Below, in pieces: positions 34,466-43,282 of a DNA stretch of 64,000 nucleotides. The notes beneath the pieces are model-generated. The model worked only from the letters and a program-made list of their open reading frames with translations, was not told the origin of the DNA and ran no database searches. Each line of letters opens with the position of its first letter. Positions within the stretch are counted from its first letter, which is position 1. Source of the stretch: Maledivibacter halophilus (GTDB lineage Bacteria; Bacillota; Clostridia; Peptostreptococcales; Caminicellaceae); assembly GCF_900167445.1 (NCBI RefSeq), contig NZ_FUZT01000001.1:313007-377006 (forward strand), read 5' to 3'. Both the position numbers and the translations under genes were made by a program.

Positions 34466-35557
34466 ATGAGAATTGTGTATTCAAAATCTTTAAAACCTGG
34501 AATGGAATTAGCGAAACCTGTTTATGGAAAAGATGGTGAAAAACTATTGCATGGAGGAGTAATATTAACTAGTAGTTATATAAAAAATTTACAAAAGAAA
34601 AATATCCCTGCTGTCTATATAGATGATGAAATATCCGATGGAATAGAAGTTGAAGATGCTATTGATCTTGAAGTTAAGGTTCAGGCTGTTGAAACAATAA
34701 GAAAAGTCTTTGATAATATGAGTACAAAAAAAAATAAAAGTAGAAATTTTTGTAATAGATCAAATAAAGATATTAAAAATACTATATATGGAATAATGAA
34801 TAATTTGAAAGAAAATAATGGAAGCTTATTTAATATGGTGGAGATAATGAGTAAAGATCTTGCAACTTATAATCATTGTGTTAATGTTGCAGTATTGACT
34901 ATAATGACAGCGAGAACTTTAGGATTAAATGAAAAACAAATAGTAGATATTGGAATGGGAGCGTTAATGCATGATATAGGATATTCTAATGTCACCTCTG
35001 AAATTATTAATAAGCCTGGTCAGCTATCTGATGAAGAATTTGAAGTTATAAAAAGACATACTATATATGGTTATGAAATGGTTAAAGAGGATTCAGATGT
35101 TTCTGCTATAATAAAAACCATTATATTAATGCATCATGAAAGGTTAGATGGTAGTGGATATCCTCTTAGAATAAAGGGAGATAAATTAAACAAGTATGTA
35201 AGAATTGTATCAATATGCGACATGTTTGAGGCATTGACATCTGATAGAGTCTATAGAGAACGAATGCCGGTATATAAGGCTTTAGAGCTTTTATCGTCTA
35301 AAACAATATCGGAATTAGATTTAGAAATATACAAACATTTTATCAAAAATATTGCAATATACCCTCAAGGGACAGGAGTTCTTTTAAACACAGGAGAAAA
35401 AGGTTTAGTAGTTGAAAATAATAGAAATAATCCAACCAGACCAAAGGTAAGAATCATTTTTAATAGTGAAGGAAGTTTTCATGTAGGGTTTAAAGTTATT
35501 GACTTAATGGAGGAGCTCACTATCTTTATTGAAGATAATTGTGAACTTAGATACTAA
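34466..35557 (+). CDS. HD-GYP domain protein, probable c-di-GMP phosphodiesterase
   Basis: The 363-residue protein has an N-terminal domain of the type that precedes many HD-GYP proteins (about 1-75, SLKPGMELAKPVYGKDGEKLL). The HD-GYP domain follows: HCVNVAVLT, GALMHDIGY, KRHTIYGYEM, LMHHERLDGSGYP and CDMFEALTSDRVYR. The usual HDIGK reads HDIGY here, so one conserved lysine is lost. It should cut c-di-GMP to pGpG or GMP. GGTGAT precedes the ATG by 6 bases. A c-di-GMP riboswitch stands in its long leader, giving possible feedback control. It lies convergent to the DUF3842 gene with a shared terminator. Confidence 0.9.
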   Translation: MRIVYSKSLKPGMELAKPVYGKDGEKLLHGGVILTSSYIKNLQKKNIPAVYIDDEISDGIEVEDAIDLEVKVQAVETIRKVFDNMSTKKNKSRNFCNRSNKDIKNTIYGIMNNLKENNGSLFNMVEIMSKDLATYNHCVNVAVLTIMTARTLGLNEKQIVDIGMGALMHDIGYSNVTSEIINKPGQLSDEEFEVIKRHTIYGYEMVKEDSDVSAIIKTIILMHHERLDGSGYPLRIKGDKLNKYVRIVSICDMFEALTSDRVYRERMPVYKALELLSSKTISELDLEIYKHFIKNIAIYPQGTGVLLNTGEKGLVVENNRNNPTRPKVRIIFNSEGSFHVGFKVIDLMEELTIFIEDNCELRY

Positions 35558-35570
35558 TTTATAAATAATA

Positions 35571-35607
35571 AATAATCTTGAAAGCTTAATATACTCTCAA
35601 GATTATT
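35571..35607. terminator. Bidirectional terminator between HD-GYP and DUF3842 genes
   Basis: AATAATCTTGA (35571-35581) pairs perfectly with TCAAGATTATT (35597-35607). It lies between two convergent genes, so it can serve both. Confidence 0.75.
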
Positions 35608-35614
35608 GCTGTAT

Positions 35615-36040
35615 TTAAGAGAGTTTTTCAATATTTTTTTTAATGTCAGAAACAATTTCTTCTATTATATTTTTAATTTTTAAATTTATAGTTCCAGGGA
35701 TATAAATTCCATGCTTTTGCATGGGAATAATATATTTTGTACAGTTTAAATTGAATACTGACTGTGAAATTGATGAAGTAATTTCTCCTTTGATTCCACC
35801 GCTGCAAATTATTCCAATAGGTCCTATTATAGAGTCTAAACTATTTGTGTTACAAAAATTACAAATGGAATTTTCACCGGTTAAGCCATGATTTGCCCCA
35901 GCCTTTAACATATTAGATGTAGCTGTTGGGTTGGTACCTAATGCTGTTATATGAATATTCAAACCAATTTCTTTTCTAATTTTTTTAATGACAGTTTTTC
36001 CTAATCCTGCTCCTTGAGCATCTATTACTGCAATTTTCAT
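35615..36040 (-). CDS. DUF3842 family protein
   Basis: The 141-residue protein starts at 36040 with AGGAGG 6 bases upstream; an earlier in-frame start overlaps this ribosome binding site. It begins MKIAVIDAQGAGLGKT, a nucleotide-binding-like loop. It contains ALGTNPTATSNMLKAGA, a CNFC pair and GPIGIICSGGIKGEIT. This matches the DUF3842 family of clostridia, whose function is unknown to me. The CxxC pair could bind metal. It is followed by the membrane-anchored protein gene upstream at 36060, probably in one operon. Confidence 0.75.
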   Translation of the reverse strand: MKIAVIDAQGAGLGKTVIKKIRKEIGLNIHITALGTNPTATSNMLKAGANHGLTGENSICNFCNTNSLDSIIGPIGIICSGGIKGEITSSISQSVFNLNCTKYIIPMQKHGIYIPGTINLKIKNIIEEIVSDIKKNIEKLS

Positions 36041-36059
36041 AAGTTTCCTCCTCAATATT

Positions 36060-36905
36060 TTATCTTTTAGTATCTAATATTGTTTTCGATAAAAACTCTT
36101 CATCCCATTCTTCAATTAAATTGGCAGTAGGAGCTAAAATGTACAAAAATATTGATATATCATAGTTTTCTAGATACTTTACATAAGTCCTTCCCTTTAA
36201 ATTTATAATAGGAAAGTCTTCATTATTATAGTATTTATCTATAGGTCTTCCATATTGAATATAGGAAATATATTTCTTCTTGAATTTATGTATAGGACTG
36301 TTGGTTCTAATTGTAGAGTCTACCTTAATCCAATTTTGATGATTAATATAATTGACATTATATTGAATACTATCTACTAAAACATCAAATACCATTTTTT
36401 TCTCTAGACAGCCAAAGCTACTTAGTACTAATTTCTCCTGATCATATTTAGGTACCAAAGCAATTTCATCTAAGTTAATCTTTCCGTTACCGGAAAAACC
36501 AAAGGGAGGGGCTGCAGACTCATTTTTTTTAACTAGATAACCTCCATAAAAACTACTAAAATACTTAGAATTTGGATTAAAATATGAGGAAGCACCATCC
36601 TTTAGATTAAAGCCTCCAAAATTATATAGAATAGTTAATGAAAGACTTTCATCTGCATATTTTGAAAAACCTATATCATCATTAAAAGTCATGACAAAGG
36701 GATACCAATCCCTATCTTTTGTGGTTAATCCTCCAGGGATATGAAGCTTTATATTATTTTTATTCATTAAACTTTCTTTTTCATGGAGCTTACTATAAAA
36801 GAACATAGTTATATAACTCCTTATTGGAAACCATAAGGGTGTATTTAAAATAATAGTAGTTCCTAATATAAAAATAATTAGTAATCTAAAAATTTTTTTC
36901 CTCAT
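36060..36905 (-). CDS. Membrane-anchored extracytoplasmic protein of unknown function
   Basis: The protein of about 281 residues starts at 36905, where GGGAG is about 7 bases away; the codon at 36911 is too close. One N-terminal helix (IFRLLIIFILGTTIIL) is followed by an extracellular region rich in aromatic and polar residues, without cysteine lipobox. I see no catalytic motif. The last part reads WDEEFLSKTILDTKR. It ends 19 bases before the DUF3842 gene and is probably co-transcribed with it. The family is not recognised. Confidence 0.6.
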   Translation of the reverse strand: MRKKIFRLLIIFILGTTIILNTPLWFPIRSYITMFFYSKLHEKESLMNKNNIKLHIPGGLTTKDRDWYPFVMTFNDDIGFSKYADESLSLTILYNFGGFNLKDGASSYFNPNSKYFSSFYGGYLVKKNESAAPPFGFSGNGKINLDEIALVPKYDQEKLVLSSFGCLEKKMVFDVLVDSIQYNVNYINHQNWIKVDSTIRTNSPIHKFKKKYISYIQYGRPIDKYYNNEDFPIINLKGRTYVKYLENYDISIFLYILAPTANLIEEWDEEFLSKTILDTKR

Positions 36906-36991
36906 AAGCATCTCCCAATATTAATCTTATCTTTATTCAATAATAATACTTATATATATAATTTTCAAATATTTAATGGAATTGCATAATT

Positions 36992-37109
36992 GAGCAAATT
37001 GCATAATTACCTTCCAAAAAGATTATCTACTACATATAGTTTTAAAATCTTCAAAGCCATACCATATATATTATGCAACCCAGCCAAATTAGAGTTATGC
37101 AATTTCCTC
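36992..37109. mobile_element. MITE-like element, copy F (118 bp, second subfamily)
   Basis: The ends are GAGCAAATTGCATAAT and GTTATGCAATTTCCTC, and AATT flanks both sides (36988-36991, 37110-37113). A further GGAATTGCATAATT just to the left (36978-36991) suggests insertion into, or next to, an older copy. The interior shares TAGTTTTAAAATCTTC with the copies at 51181 and 54790. The rest of the 346-base gap before 37252 shows no other feature I can support. Confidence 0.8.
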
Positions 37110-37251
37110 AATTGTCGTATAATTGTCCCCAATTTAATTTATACAATTATCTTTTCTGCAAATTATTTTCACATTAATGTATTTTATACATATTATGGTA
37201 TTGAACGTGAAATCCATTAAAAATTAGAATATATCAAGAGGTGATTTGTAA

Positions 37252-37728
37252 ATGGAGAAATGTTGTAATCACAACAATGACTATGGTGAAATGATGCCTA
37301 TGGAAAATATTAGACCTGCGGAAAATATTAGACCTACAGAAAATATTAGACCTATGGAGAATATTAGACCTATGGAGAATATTATGCCCATGGAAAATAT
37401 TATGCCAATGCCACCAATGCCACCAATGCATGGTATGTATCCAATGGATCCGATGTCAGTAATGGCTTCAATGTGTGCAATGGCTTCAATGTGTGCCATG
37501 GCTTGTATGCAGCAAATGGGGTTAATGCAGCCAATGAATGATATGTTTACGATGGGAGCAATGTATCCCATGAATGAAATGTATCCTATGGAAGATGATC
37601 AATCTATGCAGCAAATGAATAATATGTATGACATGGGACTAATGAATCCTGCAATGGGTCCAATGGGGAATATGAATCCTGCAATGGGCTCAATGGGTAA
37701 TATGAATCCAATGTTTCCCATGAGATAA
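37252..37728 (+). CDS. Methionine-rich repeat protein, function unknown
   Basis: The 158-residue protein has 43 methionines (27 percent), mostly every third residue in xxM units such as YPM, CAM, GNM and QQM. The start is ATG at 37252 with GAGGTG upstream, and a terminator follows, so it looks like a real single gene. The N-terminus has CCNHNN, then six ENIRP/ENIMP units encoded by 18-bp tandem repeats (37300-37407). A cysteine-containing middle and two copies of NPAMGxMGNM at the end follow. It has no signal peptide or membrane helix. Possible roles are a spore or coat structural protein, a metal (copper) binder or a methionine oxidation sink; none is proven. Confidence 0.7.
   Translation: MEKCCNHNNDYGEMMPMENIRPAENIRPTENIRPMENIRPMENIMPMENIMPMPPMPPMHGMYPMDPMSVMASMCAMASMCAMACMQQMGLMQPMNDMFTMGAMYPMNEMYPMEDDQSMQQMNNMYDMGLMNPAMGPMGNMNPAMGSMGNMNPMFPMR
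37300..37407 (+). repeat. Six tandem 18-bp coding repeats
   Basis: Units of the form ATGGAAAATATTAGACCT begin at 37300, 37318, 37336, 37354, 37372 and 37390. The last two change the arginine codon to ATG. They encode the ENIRP/ENIMP units of the methionine-rich protein. Unit number may vary between strains by slippage. Confidence 0.9.
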
Positions 37729-37751
37729 AAATGGATTAATAAAAATATTTG

Positions 37752-37790
37752 AAAGGTTCCTGTTTAAGTAGAAAGACAGGAACCTTTTTT
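37752..37790 (+). terminator. Terminator after the methionine-rich gene
   Basis: AAAGGTTCCTGT pairs with ACAGGAACCTTT, followed by a T run. It is a strong rho-independent terminator 24 bases after the stop codon. Confidence 0.9.
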
Positions 37791-37796
37791 ATATAT

Positions 37797-37824
37797 GATA
37801 TTCTCATATGCAATTTGCCCAAAT
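37797..37824. repeat. Fragment of the MITE-like family
   Basis: The stretch GATATTCTCATATGCAATTT and the following GCCCAAAT resembles the right-interior part of the copies at 51181 and 54790 (ATTCGCATATGCAATTTTGCC). It is about 28 bases and has no terminal repeats. Confidence 0.45.
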
Positions 37825-37825
37825 A

Positions 37826-38161
37826 TTACTTCTCGAATTGTGAGTTTAATAAATCGTTTATTGTTTTATATAGCTTAAACATCATGTCATTGAATTCTTT
37901 TCCTGAACTAAGTAGTTTATGTATCTCAGGAAATTTAGAAAGTTTTTTAAAGCTTCTATTTAAATCTGATGTAAGCCAATCGTTTTTTTCACCTCTCATA
38001 TTCATATTATATAGGTCTATTTGTTTTTTTTGAAAATCTTCTAACTCTTCTTTTAAGTCTGGATATTTATTGATATTGGCTTTAGCTTTTTTAAATTCTT
38101 TAAATTCATTTGTTTTACTAATTGAGTTAACTAATTCATTAATTTCCTTTTCAAAAAACAT
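37826..38161 (-). CDS. YlbF/YmcA family regulator
   Basis: The 111-residue all-helical protein reads EINELVNSISKTNEFKEFKKAKANINKYPDLKEELEDFQKKQ, typical of the YlbF/YmcA family. In Bacillus, YlbF, YmcA and YaaT form a complex that affects RNase Y, sporulation and biofilm formation. Relatives are often single proteins in clostridia, so the partner set here is unknown. The start codon at 38161 has GGAG upstream. It is convergent with the methionine-rich gene. Confidence 0.8.
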   Translation of the reverse strand: MFFEKEINELVNSISKTNEFKEFKKAKANINKYPDLKEELEDFQKKQIDLYNMNMRGEKNDWLTSDLNRSFKKLSKFPEIHKLLSSGKEFNDMMFKLYKTINDLLNSQFEK

Positions 38162-38324
38162 ACATTCAACTCCTTAATTTTACAAAAATTGTATAATTGC
38201 TTCTTAAACATTATATTCTTTTGAGGTTGTATCTATTACGTAATATATATGATTTAAACATTAAAACTTAAGTTTTAATTTAGTTGTGTAAATTGTACAA
38301 TCCTTACCAATATCTTTGTAAGCT

Positions 38325-38353
38325 TTGTCAATATATTAGATTTAGTTTATATA
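38325..38353 (+). promoter_or_regulatory. Candidate promoter of the ABC ATPase gene
   Basis: TTGTCA (38325-38330) and TATATA (38348-38353) are 17 bases apart and 108 bases upstream of the start codon. The remainder of this 299-base gap shows nothing else I recognise. Confidence 0.5.
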
Positions 38354-38460
38354 GTAAAATTAAAGTAAGTTGTTGTGTTAGTTCCTATAGGGGGAGTTTT
38401 AATATTTCCCTAAAGTTTATTTAAAATAAATTATAAAAGATAAAAGGGGAGAAAAACAAT

Positions 38461-39564
38461 ATGTCAGGACTAACTTTGAATAAAATTAACAAAATATATC
38501 CTAATGGATTTCATGCAGTAAAGGATTTTGATTTAGAAATAGAAGATAAGGAGTTTATTATATTTGTGGGGCCATCGGGGTGTGGAAAATCTACTACTTT
38601 GAGAATGATAGCTGGACTAGAAGAAATATCATCGGGAGAGCTATATATTGGAGAAAATTTGGTGAATAACGTTGCTCCAAAGGATAGGGATATTGCCATG
38701 GTATTTCAAAACTATGCACTGTATCCTCATATGACGGTTTATGATAATATGGCATTTGGGCTAAAAATGAGAAAAGTTCCAAAGGCTGATATAAAGGAAA
38801 AAGTAGAAGCTGCTGCGAAAATATTAGGAATAGAAGATCTATTAAAAAGAAAACCCAAGCAGTTATCAGGTGGACAAAGGCAAAGGGTAGCATTGGGAAG
38901 GGCTATAGTTAGGGAGCCTAAGGTGTTTCTAATGGATGAACCTTTATCAAACCTTGATGCAAAACTTAGAGTACAGATGAGGGCAGAGCTTAGCAAACTT
39001 CATCAAAAACTTAAAACGACAATTATATATGTAACCCATGATCAGACAGAAGCCATGACAATGGGAACAAGAATTGTTGTTATGAATGATGGAATAGTAC
39101 AACAGGTAGCAGATCCCCAAACTATATACAATTATCCGTCAAATATATTTGTAGCAGGATTTATTGGCAGTCCTCAAATGAATTTTCTAGATGGAGAAAT
39201 TTATGAAGAAGATGGAGAAGTAGTTTTTAAGTTTAAAAATAATTTAGTAAAATTACCAAAGGATAAAGCTGATATATTACGTCAAAATAAACAAATAAAT
39301 AAAGAAGTGATATTAGGTGTAAGACCGGAAAATATAAAAAACAAATCTGACTGCGATCAACAAAGTACATTTATAAGCACTAAGGTTGAGGTTAAAGAAC
39401 AATTGGGATCAGAGACATATTTATATCTTGATCTTGATGTAAAAAAATTTATTGCCAGAGTTAAACCAACATTTAATCCCGAGATTGATGAAACCATTGA
39501 TATATGCTTTGATATGGATAAAATTCATATATTTGACAAAGAGACTGAAAATGCGATATTCTAA
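38461..39564 (+). CDS. Sugar ABC transporter ATP-binding protein, MsmX/UgpC type
   Basis: The 367-residue protein has Walker A GPSGCGKST, Q-loop region FQNYALYPHMTV, signature LSGGQRQRV and Walker B FLMDEPLSNLDAKLR. The C-terminal TOBE/MsmK-type regulatory region includes ILGVRPENI. In Firmicutes such ATPases are shared by several carbohydrate importers. No permease or binding-protein gene lies next to it, consistent with a multitask ATPase. GGGGAG precedes the ATG. A strong terminator follows. Confidence 0.9.
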   Translation: MSGLTLNKINKIYPNGFHAVKDFDLEIEDKEFIIFVGPSGCGKSTTLRMIAGLEEISSGELYIGENLVNNVAPKDRDIAMVFQNYALYPHMTVYDNMAFGLKMRKVPKADIKEKVEAAAKILGIEDLLKRKPKQLSGGQRQRVALGRAIVREPKVFLMDEPLSNLDAKLRVQMRAELSKLHQKLKTTIIYVTHDQTEAMTMGTRIVVMNDGIVQQVADPQTIYNYPSNIFVAGFIGSPQMNFLDGEIYEEDGEVVFKFKNNLVKLPKDKADILRQNKQINKEVILGVRPENIKNKSDCDQQSTFISTKVEVKEQLGSETYLYLDLDVKKFIARVKPTFNPEIDETIDICFDMDKIHIFDKETENAIF

Positions 39565-39617
39565 TATAATGGAAAAGTAGAAAAATTAGTTAATATTTTT
39601 CTACTTTTCCATTATAA
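39565..39617 (+). terminator. Terminator after the ABC ATPase gene
   Basis: TATAATGGAAAAGTAGAAAA pairs fully with the downstream arm TTTTTCTACTTTTCCATTATA. The 21-bp perfect stem could also stall transcription from the other side. Confidence 0.85.
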
Positions 39618-39662
39618 TAATTACATGAGATAATTTTATAAAATAATATTAGGAGGTGTATC

Positions 39663-41003
39663 ATGTCAAATATTTCATTTGATTATTCTAATTCATTTTT
39701 AGAAAAACATGAAATTGAAAATGCAAGAGAAATAGTTTTAGCAGCCCACAAGAAGCTCCATGAAAAAACAGGTGCAGGAAAGGACTTTTTAGGTTGGATT
39801 GACTATCCTGTGAATTATGACAAGTATGAATTTGAAAGAATAAAAAAAGCTGCTCAAAAAATAAGGAATGACACAGATGTATTCTTAGTAGTAGGTATAG
39901 GTGGCTCATATCTAGGGGCTCGGGCAGCAATAGAAGCTTTATGCCATTCCTTTTACAATATGCTTTCTAAAGACAGAAAAAATGGACCGGATATTATTTT
40001 TGTAGGGAATAATATTAGTGGTACATATCTAAAGCATTTAATGGAAGTTATAGAAGGAAAAGATATTAGTATCAATATAATATCAAAATCTGGAACAACA
40101 ACAGAACCAGCAATAGCATTTAGAATATTAAAGGCATATATGGAAGATAAATATGGCAAGAATGAAGCAAGGAAAAGAATATATGCTACCACAGATAAAA
40201 GTAAGGGAGCACTAAGGGAATTATCAAACAAGGAAGGATATGAAACCTTTATCATTCCCGATGATGTAGGAGGAAGATTTTCAGTATTTACTCCTGTGGG
40301 TATGTTACCTATAGCTGTTGCAGGTTTAGATATAGAAAGTATGATTGAAGGAGCCAAAGATGGAAGGCAAGAATACATGGAAGAAGATATCCACAAGAAT
40401 TGCTGCTATCAATATGCAGCCATAAGGAATATTCTTTACAATAGGGGAAAGTCGATTGAAGTATTGGTGAATTACGAACCATCCCTTCACTATATATCAG
40501 AATGGTGGAAGCAACTTTATGGAGAAAGTGAAGGAAAGGATGGAAAGGGAATATTCCCAGCAGCAGTTGATTTTTCAACGGATTTGCATTCTATGGGACA
40601 ATATTTACAGGATGGTACAAGACATTTGTTTGAAACCGTATTAAATATAGAAAGAGCGAAGGAAGATATAGAAATTATAGAGGATAAAGCTAATCTTGAT
40701 GATTTGAATTACTTAAGTGGAAGAACTATGGACTATGTAAATAAAAAGGCTTTTATTGGGACACTTTTTGCCCACGTGGACGGAAGCGTACCAAATTTAA
40801 TAATAAATATACCAAAGATGGATGAATACTACTTTGGGAAATTAATATATTTCTTTGAAAAGGCATGTGGTATAAGTGGATACATCTTGGGTGTAAATCC
40901 ATTTAATCAGCCTGGAGTTGAAAGCTATAAGAGAAATATGTTTGCACTTCTTGGAAAGCCAGGATATGAAGAATTACAAGAAGAATTAAAAAAAAGAATC
41001 TAA
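39663..41003 (+). CDS. pgi: Glucose-6-phosphate isomerase
   Basis: The 446-residue protein has the Firmicutes-type length. Motifs include [49 protein letters not shown] and [16 protein letters not shown] near the C-terminus. It interconverts glucose 6-phosphate and fructose 6-phosphate. GGAGGTG precedes the ATG. It sits ahead of the aldolase gene, so both are glycolytic, with 54 bases between them. Confidence 0.97.
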   Translation: MSNISFDYSNSFLEKHEIENAREIVLAAHKKLHEKTGAGKDFLGWIDYPVNYDKYEFERIKKAAQKIRNDTDVFLVVGIGGSYLGARAAIEALCHSFYNMLSKDRKNGPDIIFVGNNISGTYLKHLMEVIEGKDISINIISKSGTTTEPAIAFRILKAYMEDKYGKNEARKRIYATTDKSKGALRELSNKEGYETFIIPDDVGGRFSVFTPVGMLPIAVAGLDIESMIEGAKDGRQEYMEEDIHKNCCYQYAAIRNILYNRGKSIEVLVNYEPSLHYISEWWKQLYGESEGKDGKGIFPAAVDFSTDLHSMGQYLQDGTRHLFETVLNIERAKEDIEIIEDKANLDDLNYLSGRTMDYVNKKAFIGTLFAHVDGSVPNLIINIPKMDEYYFGKLIYFFEKACGISGYILGVNPFNQPGVESYKRNMFALLGKPGYEELQEELKKRI

Positions 41004-41057
41004 ATTTTTTAGTTGAACATCTATATAATGTAAATTTAAAATAAAGGGTGGGATAAT

Positions 41058-41909
41058 ATGTTAGTTACAGGAAAAGAAATACTTAATGATGCACATGAAA
41101 AAGGATATGCAGTAGGAGCTTTTAATGTAAATAATATGGAGCAGGTACATGCAATAATTGAAGCGGCAGAGGAAACAAAATCTCCAGTAATAATTCAGGC
41201 CAGTCAAGGGGGATTAAAATATGCTGGAGTAGAGTATATAGCGGCTATGGCAAAGGTTGCAGCAAAAAATTCATCAGTTCCAGTAGCAATTCATCTTGAC
41301 CATGGAACAGATTTTAAACAGATAATGATGTGTCTTAGAAATGGATTTACATCAGTAATGATAGATGCATCCCACTATGAGCTTGATGAAAACATAAGAA
41401 AAACAAAACAGATAGCTGATATGGCCCATGCTGTAGGAGTTTCTGTTGAAGCAGAGCTTGGAAAAATTGGTGGAGTTGAAGACGATATAGCAGTAGATGA
41501 AAGAGAAGCTACTTTTACTGACCCAGATGAAGCTGAAAGATTTGTCAGAGAAACGGGAGTGGATTATTTGGCAATAGCAGTTGGTACTGCCCATGGGCCA
41601 TATAAAGGAGAGCCAAAGCTTGACTTTGATAGGATAAAGCTTATAAAGGAAAGGCTTAATATGCCATTGGTTTTACATGGTTCATCAGGAGTTCCAGAGG
41701 AAAGTATAAAGAAAGCAGTTAAACTTGGAATTAACAAAATAAATATAGATACCGATATTAGAATGGCCTTCCACAAAGCAGTAAAGGAGTTTATAAAAGA
41801 AAATCCAGATGTATATGATCCAAGGAAAATAGTAGGTCCAGCTAAAAAGGCAATGAAGGAAGTTATCGCTGAGAAAATGAGGATGTTTGGATCAGAGAGT
41901 AGAGCATAG
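41058..41909 (+). CDS. fba: Class II fructose-bisphosphate aldolase
   Basis: The 283-residue protein begins MLVTGKEILNDAHEKGYAVGAFNVNN. It shows the metal and catalytic motif HLDHG at residues 79-83, VEAELGKIGGVEDD, GTAHGPYKG and LHGSSGVPEE. It splits fructose 1,6-bisphosphate into two triose phosphates and needs zinc. Its position after pgi suggests joint expression. A terminator follows at 41926. Confidence 0.97.
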   Translation: MLVTGKEILNDAHEKGYAVGAFNVNNMEQVHAIIEAAEETKSPVIIQASQGGLKYAGVEYIAAMAKVAAKNSSVPVAIHLDHGTDFKQIMMCLRNGFTSVMIDASHYELDENIRKTKQIADMAHAVGVSVEAELGKIGGVEDDIAVDEREATFTDPDEAERFVRETGVDYLAIAVGTAHGPYKGEPKLDFDRIKLIKERLNMPLVLHGSSGVPEESIKKAVKLGINKINIDTDIRMAFHKAVKEFIKENPDVYDPRKIVGPAKKAMKEVIAEKMRMFGSESRA

Positions 41910-41925
41910 AGATAGATTGTTTTTT

Positions 41926-41961
41926 AAAAAGAAGAAGATATTTAAATATCTTCTTCTTTTT
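41926..41961 (+). terminator. Terminator after the aldolase gene
   Basis: AAAAAGAAGAAGATATTTAA pairs with the complementary arm ATATCTTCTTCTTTTT and ends in T residues. The stem is perfect and lies 16 bases after the stop codon. Confidence 0.9.
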
Positions 41962-42023
41962 ATGATTTTAAGTTATTTTTTATTATATAATTAAAATATA
42001 ATGAATTAGAATGCAAAGTTAAA

Positions 42024-42063
42024 CATCATAAAAACTCCTAGGACTATAGAAATTTTTATGATG
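42024..42063. repeat. Perfect-arm hairpin upstream of the PucR-like gene
   Basis: CATCATAAAAA pairs with TTTTTATGATG around an 18-base loop holding CTCCTAGGAC. No T run follows. It may be an operator or a leader hairpin of the regulator gene; nothing else is evident in this 298-base gap. Confidence 0.45.
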
Positions 42064-42207
42064 CTTAAAATAAAGTGTGAAATTATTTAACTATAAGCAA
42101 AGATATTTATTTGATTTTGCTTAAAGCATGCATCAAGTTTTATAATAATATAAAACTATATATAAAAGAACCACAGACATTTTGGGTAACGAATGGGTGG
42201 ATTAATT

Positions 42208-43239
42208 ATGGATATAAAAAAAATACGATTTTTATTTAATAAAATTCTAAATATTGTTGATGATGAAATAAATCTTTTGGATGATAAAGGATATATTATA
42301 GAAAGTTCAAATTTTGAAAAAATAGGGGAATATGATAATAAATTTAATTTTAAAAAGATTAATAATAATATATTATCAGCACAAAACACCCTATATTATC
42401 CAATTATTATTGAGTATGGTAAGACTTTAATAATATCTATTAAAGGAAATGAATATAAAAATAAGAAATTATTACAAGTTATAGGTCTTTTTTTAACAGA
42501 AAATTTCAAAAAATTAACCAAGGATGATTTTATTAAAGGAATTATATTTGAAGAATTTAGTAAAGACGAGATAAAGGAGTTTTCTGGTAAGTTCGGTATA
42601 CAATATAATTCTAAAGCAAAGGTTTTTCTTATAAAAATTTCAGAGGATAATATAGATGATGTTGAAAATATAATTTCCAATATATATCCAGAAGAAATAG
42701 TTATAAGATTAGATGGTAATACTTTAGCATTTATAAAAATAATTGGAAATGATGAATATAATGATGAAATTCCACGGAATATTTATGATACTATTTTTTC
42801 AGAGCTTCTCTACGAGCCTATAATTGGTGTAGGAACTACAGTGCAAAATATAATTGAGCTTAATGAATCCTATAAAAGAGCAAATATATTAATAAAACTA
42901 GGGAAGAAGTTTATTAATAATAATAAAATATATGATTATGATGATTTACTTTTGCCTATAGTTATTGATAAATTGGATATTAACTCATTAAAAGATTTAA
43001 TTAAGTCATCTGATTATAATTTAGAGGAAATATTAGCAGATAATGAACTCTTACTGACTGCAGATAAGTTTTTGGAAAATAGTTTGAATATAAGTGATAC
43101 AGCTAGAAAATTATATATACATAGAAATACGTTAATTTATAGATTAAATAAGATAGAAAATATTACAGGACTAGATTTAAGGATTTTTAAAGATGCAGTG
43201 AACTTTAGTATATTAATGACTGGAATGAAGTATTTATAA
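42208..43239 (+). CDS. PucR/CdaR-like transcriptional regulator
   Basis: The protein of about 343 residues ends in a PucR-type helix-turn-helix, SLNISDTARKLYIHRNTLIYRLNKIENITGLD, preceded by a GGDEF-like CdaR middle domain (GVGTTVQNIIELNESYKRANIL). The N-terminal 100 residues may form the sensor part. I start at the ATG at 42208, which has GGGTGG 7 bases upstream; the ATG at 42193 is less supported. Relatives control sugar acid or purine use. No clear target gene is adjacent; the B12 transporter downstream has its own promoter and riboswitch. Confidence 0.8.
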   Translation: MDIKKIRFLFNKILNIVDDEINLLDDKGYIIESSNFEKIGEYDNKFNFKKINNNILSAQNTLYYPIIIEYGKTLIISIKGNEYKNKKLLQVIGLFLTENFKKLTKDDFIKGIIFEEFSKDEIKEFSGKFGIQYNSKAKVFLIKISEDNIDDVENIISNIYPEEIVIRLDGNTLAFIKIIGNDEYNDEIPRNIYDTIFSELLYEPIIGVGTTVQNIIELNESYKRANILIKLGKKFINNNKIYDYDDLLLPIVIDKLDINSLKDLIKSSDYNLEEILADNELLLTADKFLENSLNISDTARKLYIHRNTLIYRLNKIENITGLDLRIFKDAVNFSILMTGMKYL

Positions 43240-43244
43240 AAACC

Positions 43245-43273
43245 TTGACATAAAACCTTTATAAGTCTATAAT
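43245..43273 (+). promoter_or_regulatory. Consensus promoter of the B12 transporter operon
   Basis: TTGACA (43245-43250) and TATAAT (43268-43273) are exactly 17 bases apart. The cobalamin riboswitch begins at once downstream. Confidence 0.8.
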
Positions 43274-43282
43274 TCATGGTGA

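Noticed and set aside
36990-37220. Plus-strand frame of 76 codons
   Set aside because: It lies inside MITE copy F and continues into spacer, has no ribosome binding site and no resemblance to known proteins.
37300-37407. Short tandem repeats that might suggest a CRISPR array
   Set aside because: The 18-bp units are contiguous without spacers and are coding.
37281-37571. Minus-strand frame rich in isoleucine and glycine
   Set aside because: It is the complement of the methionine-rich gene; its repeats follow from the CAT complement of ATG.
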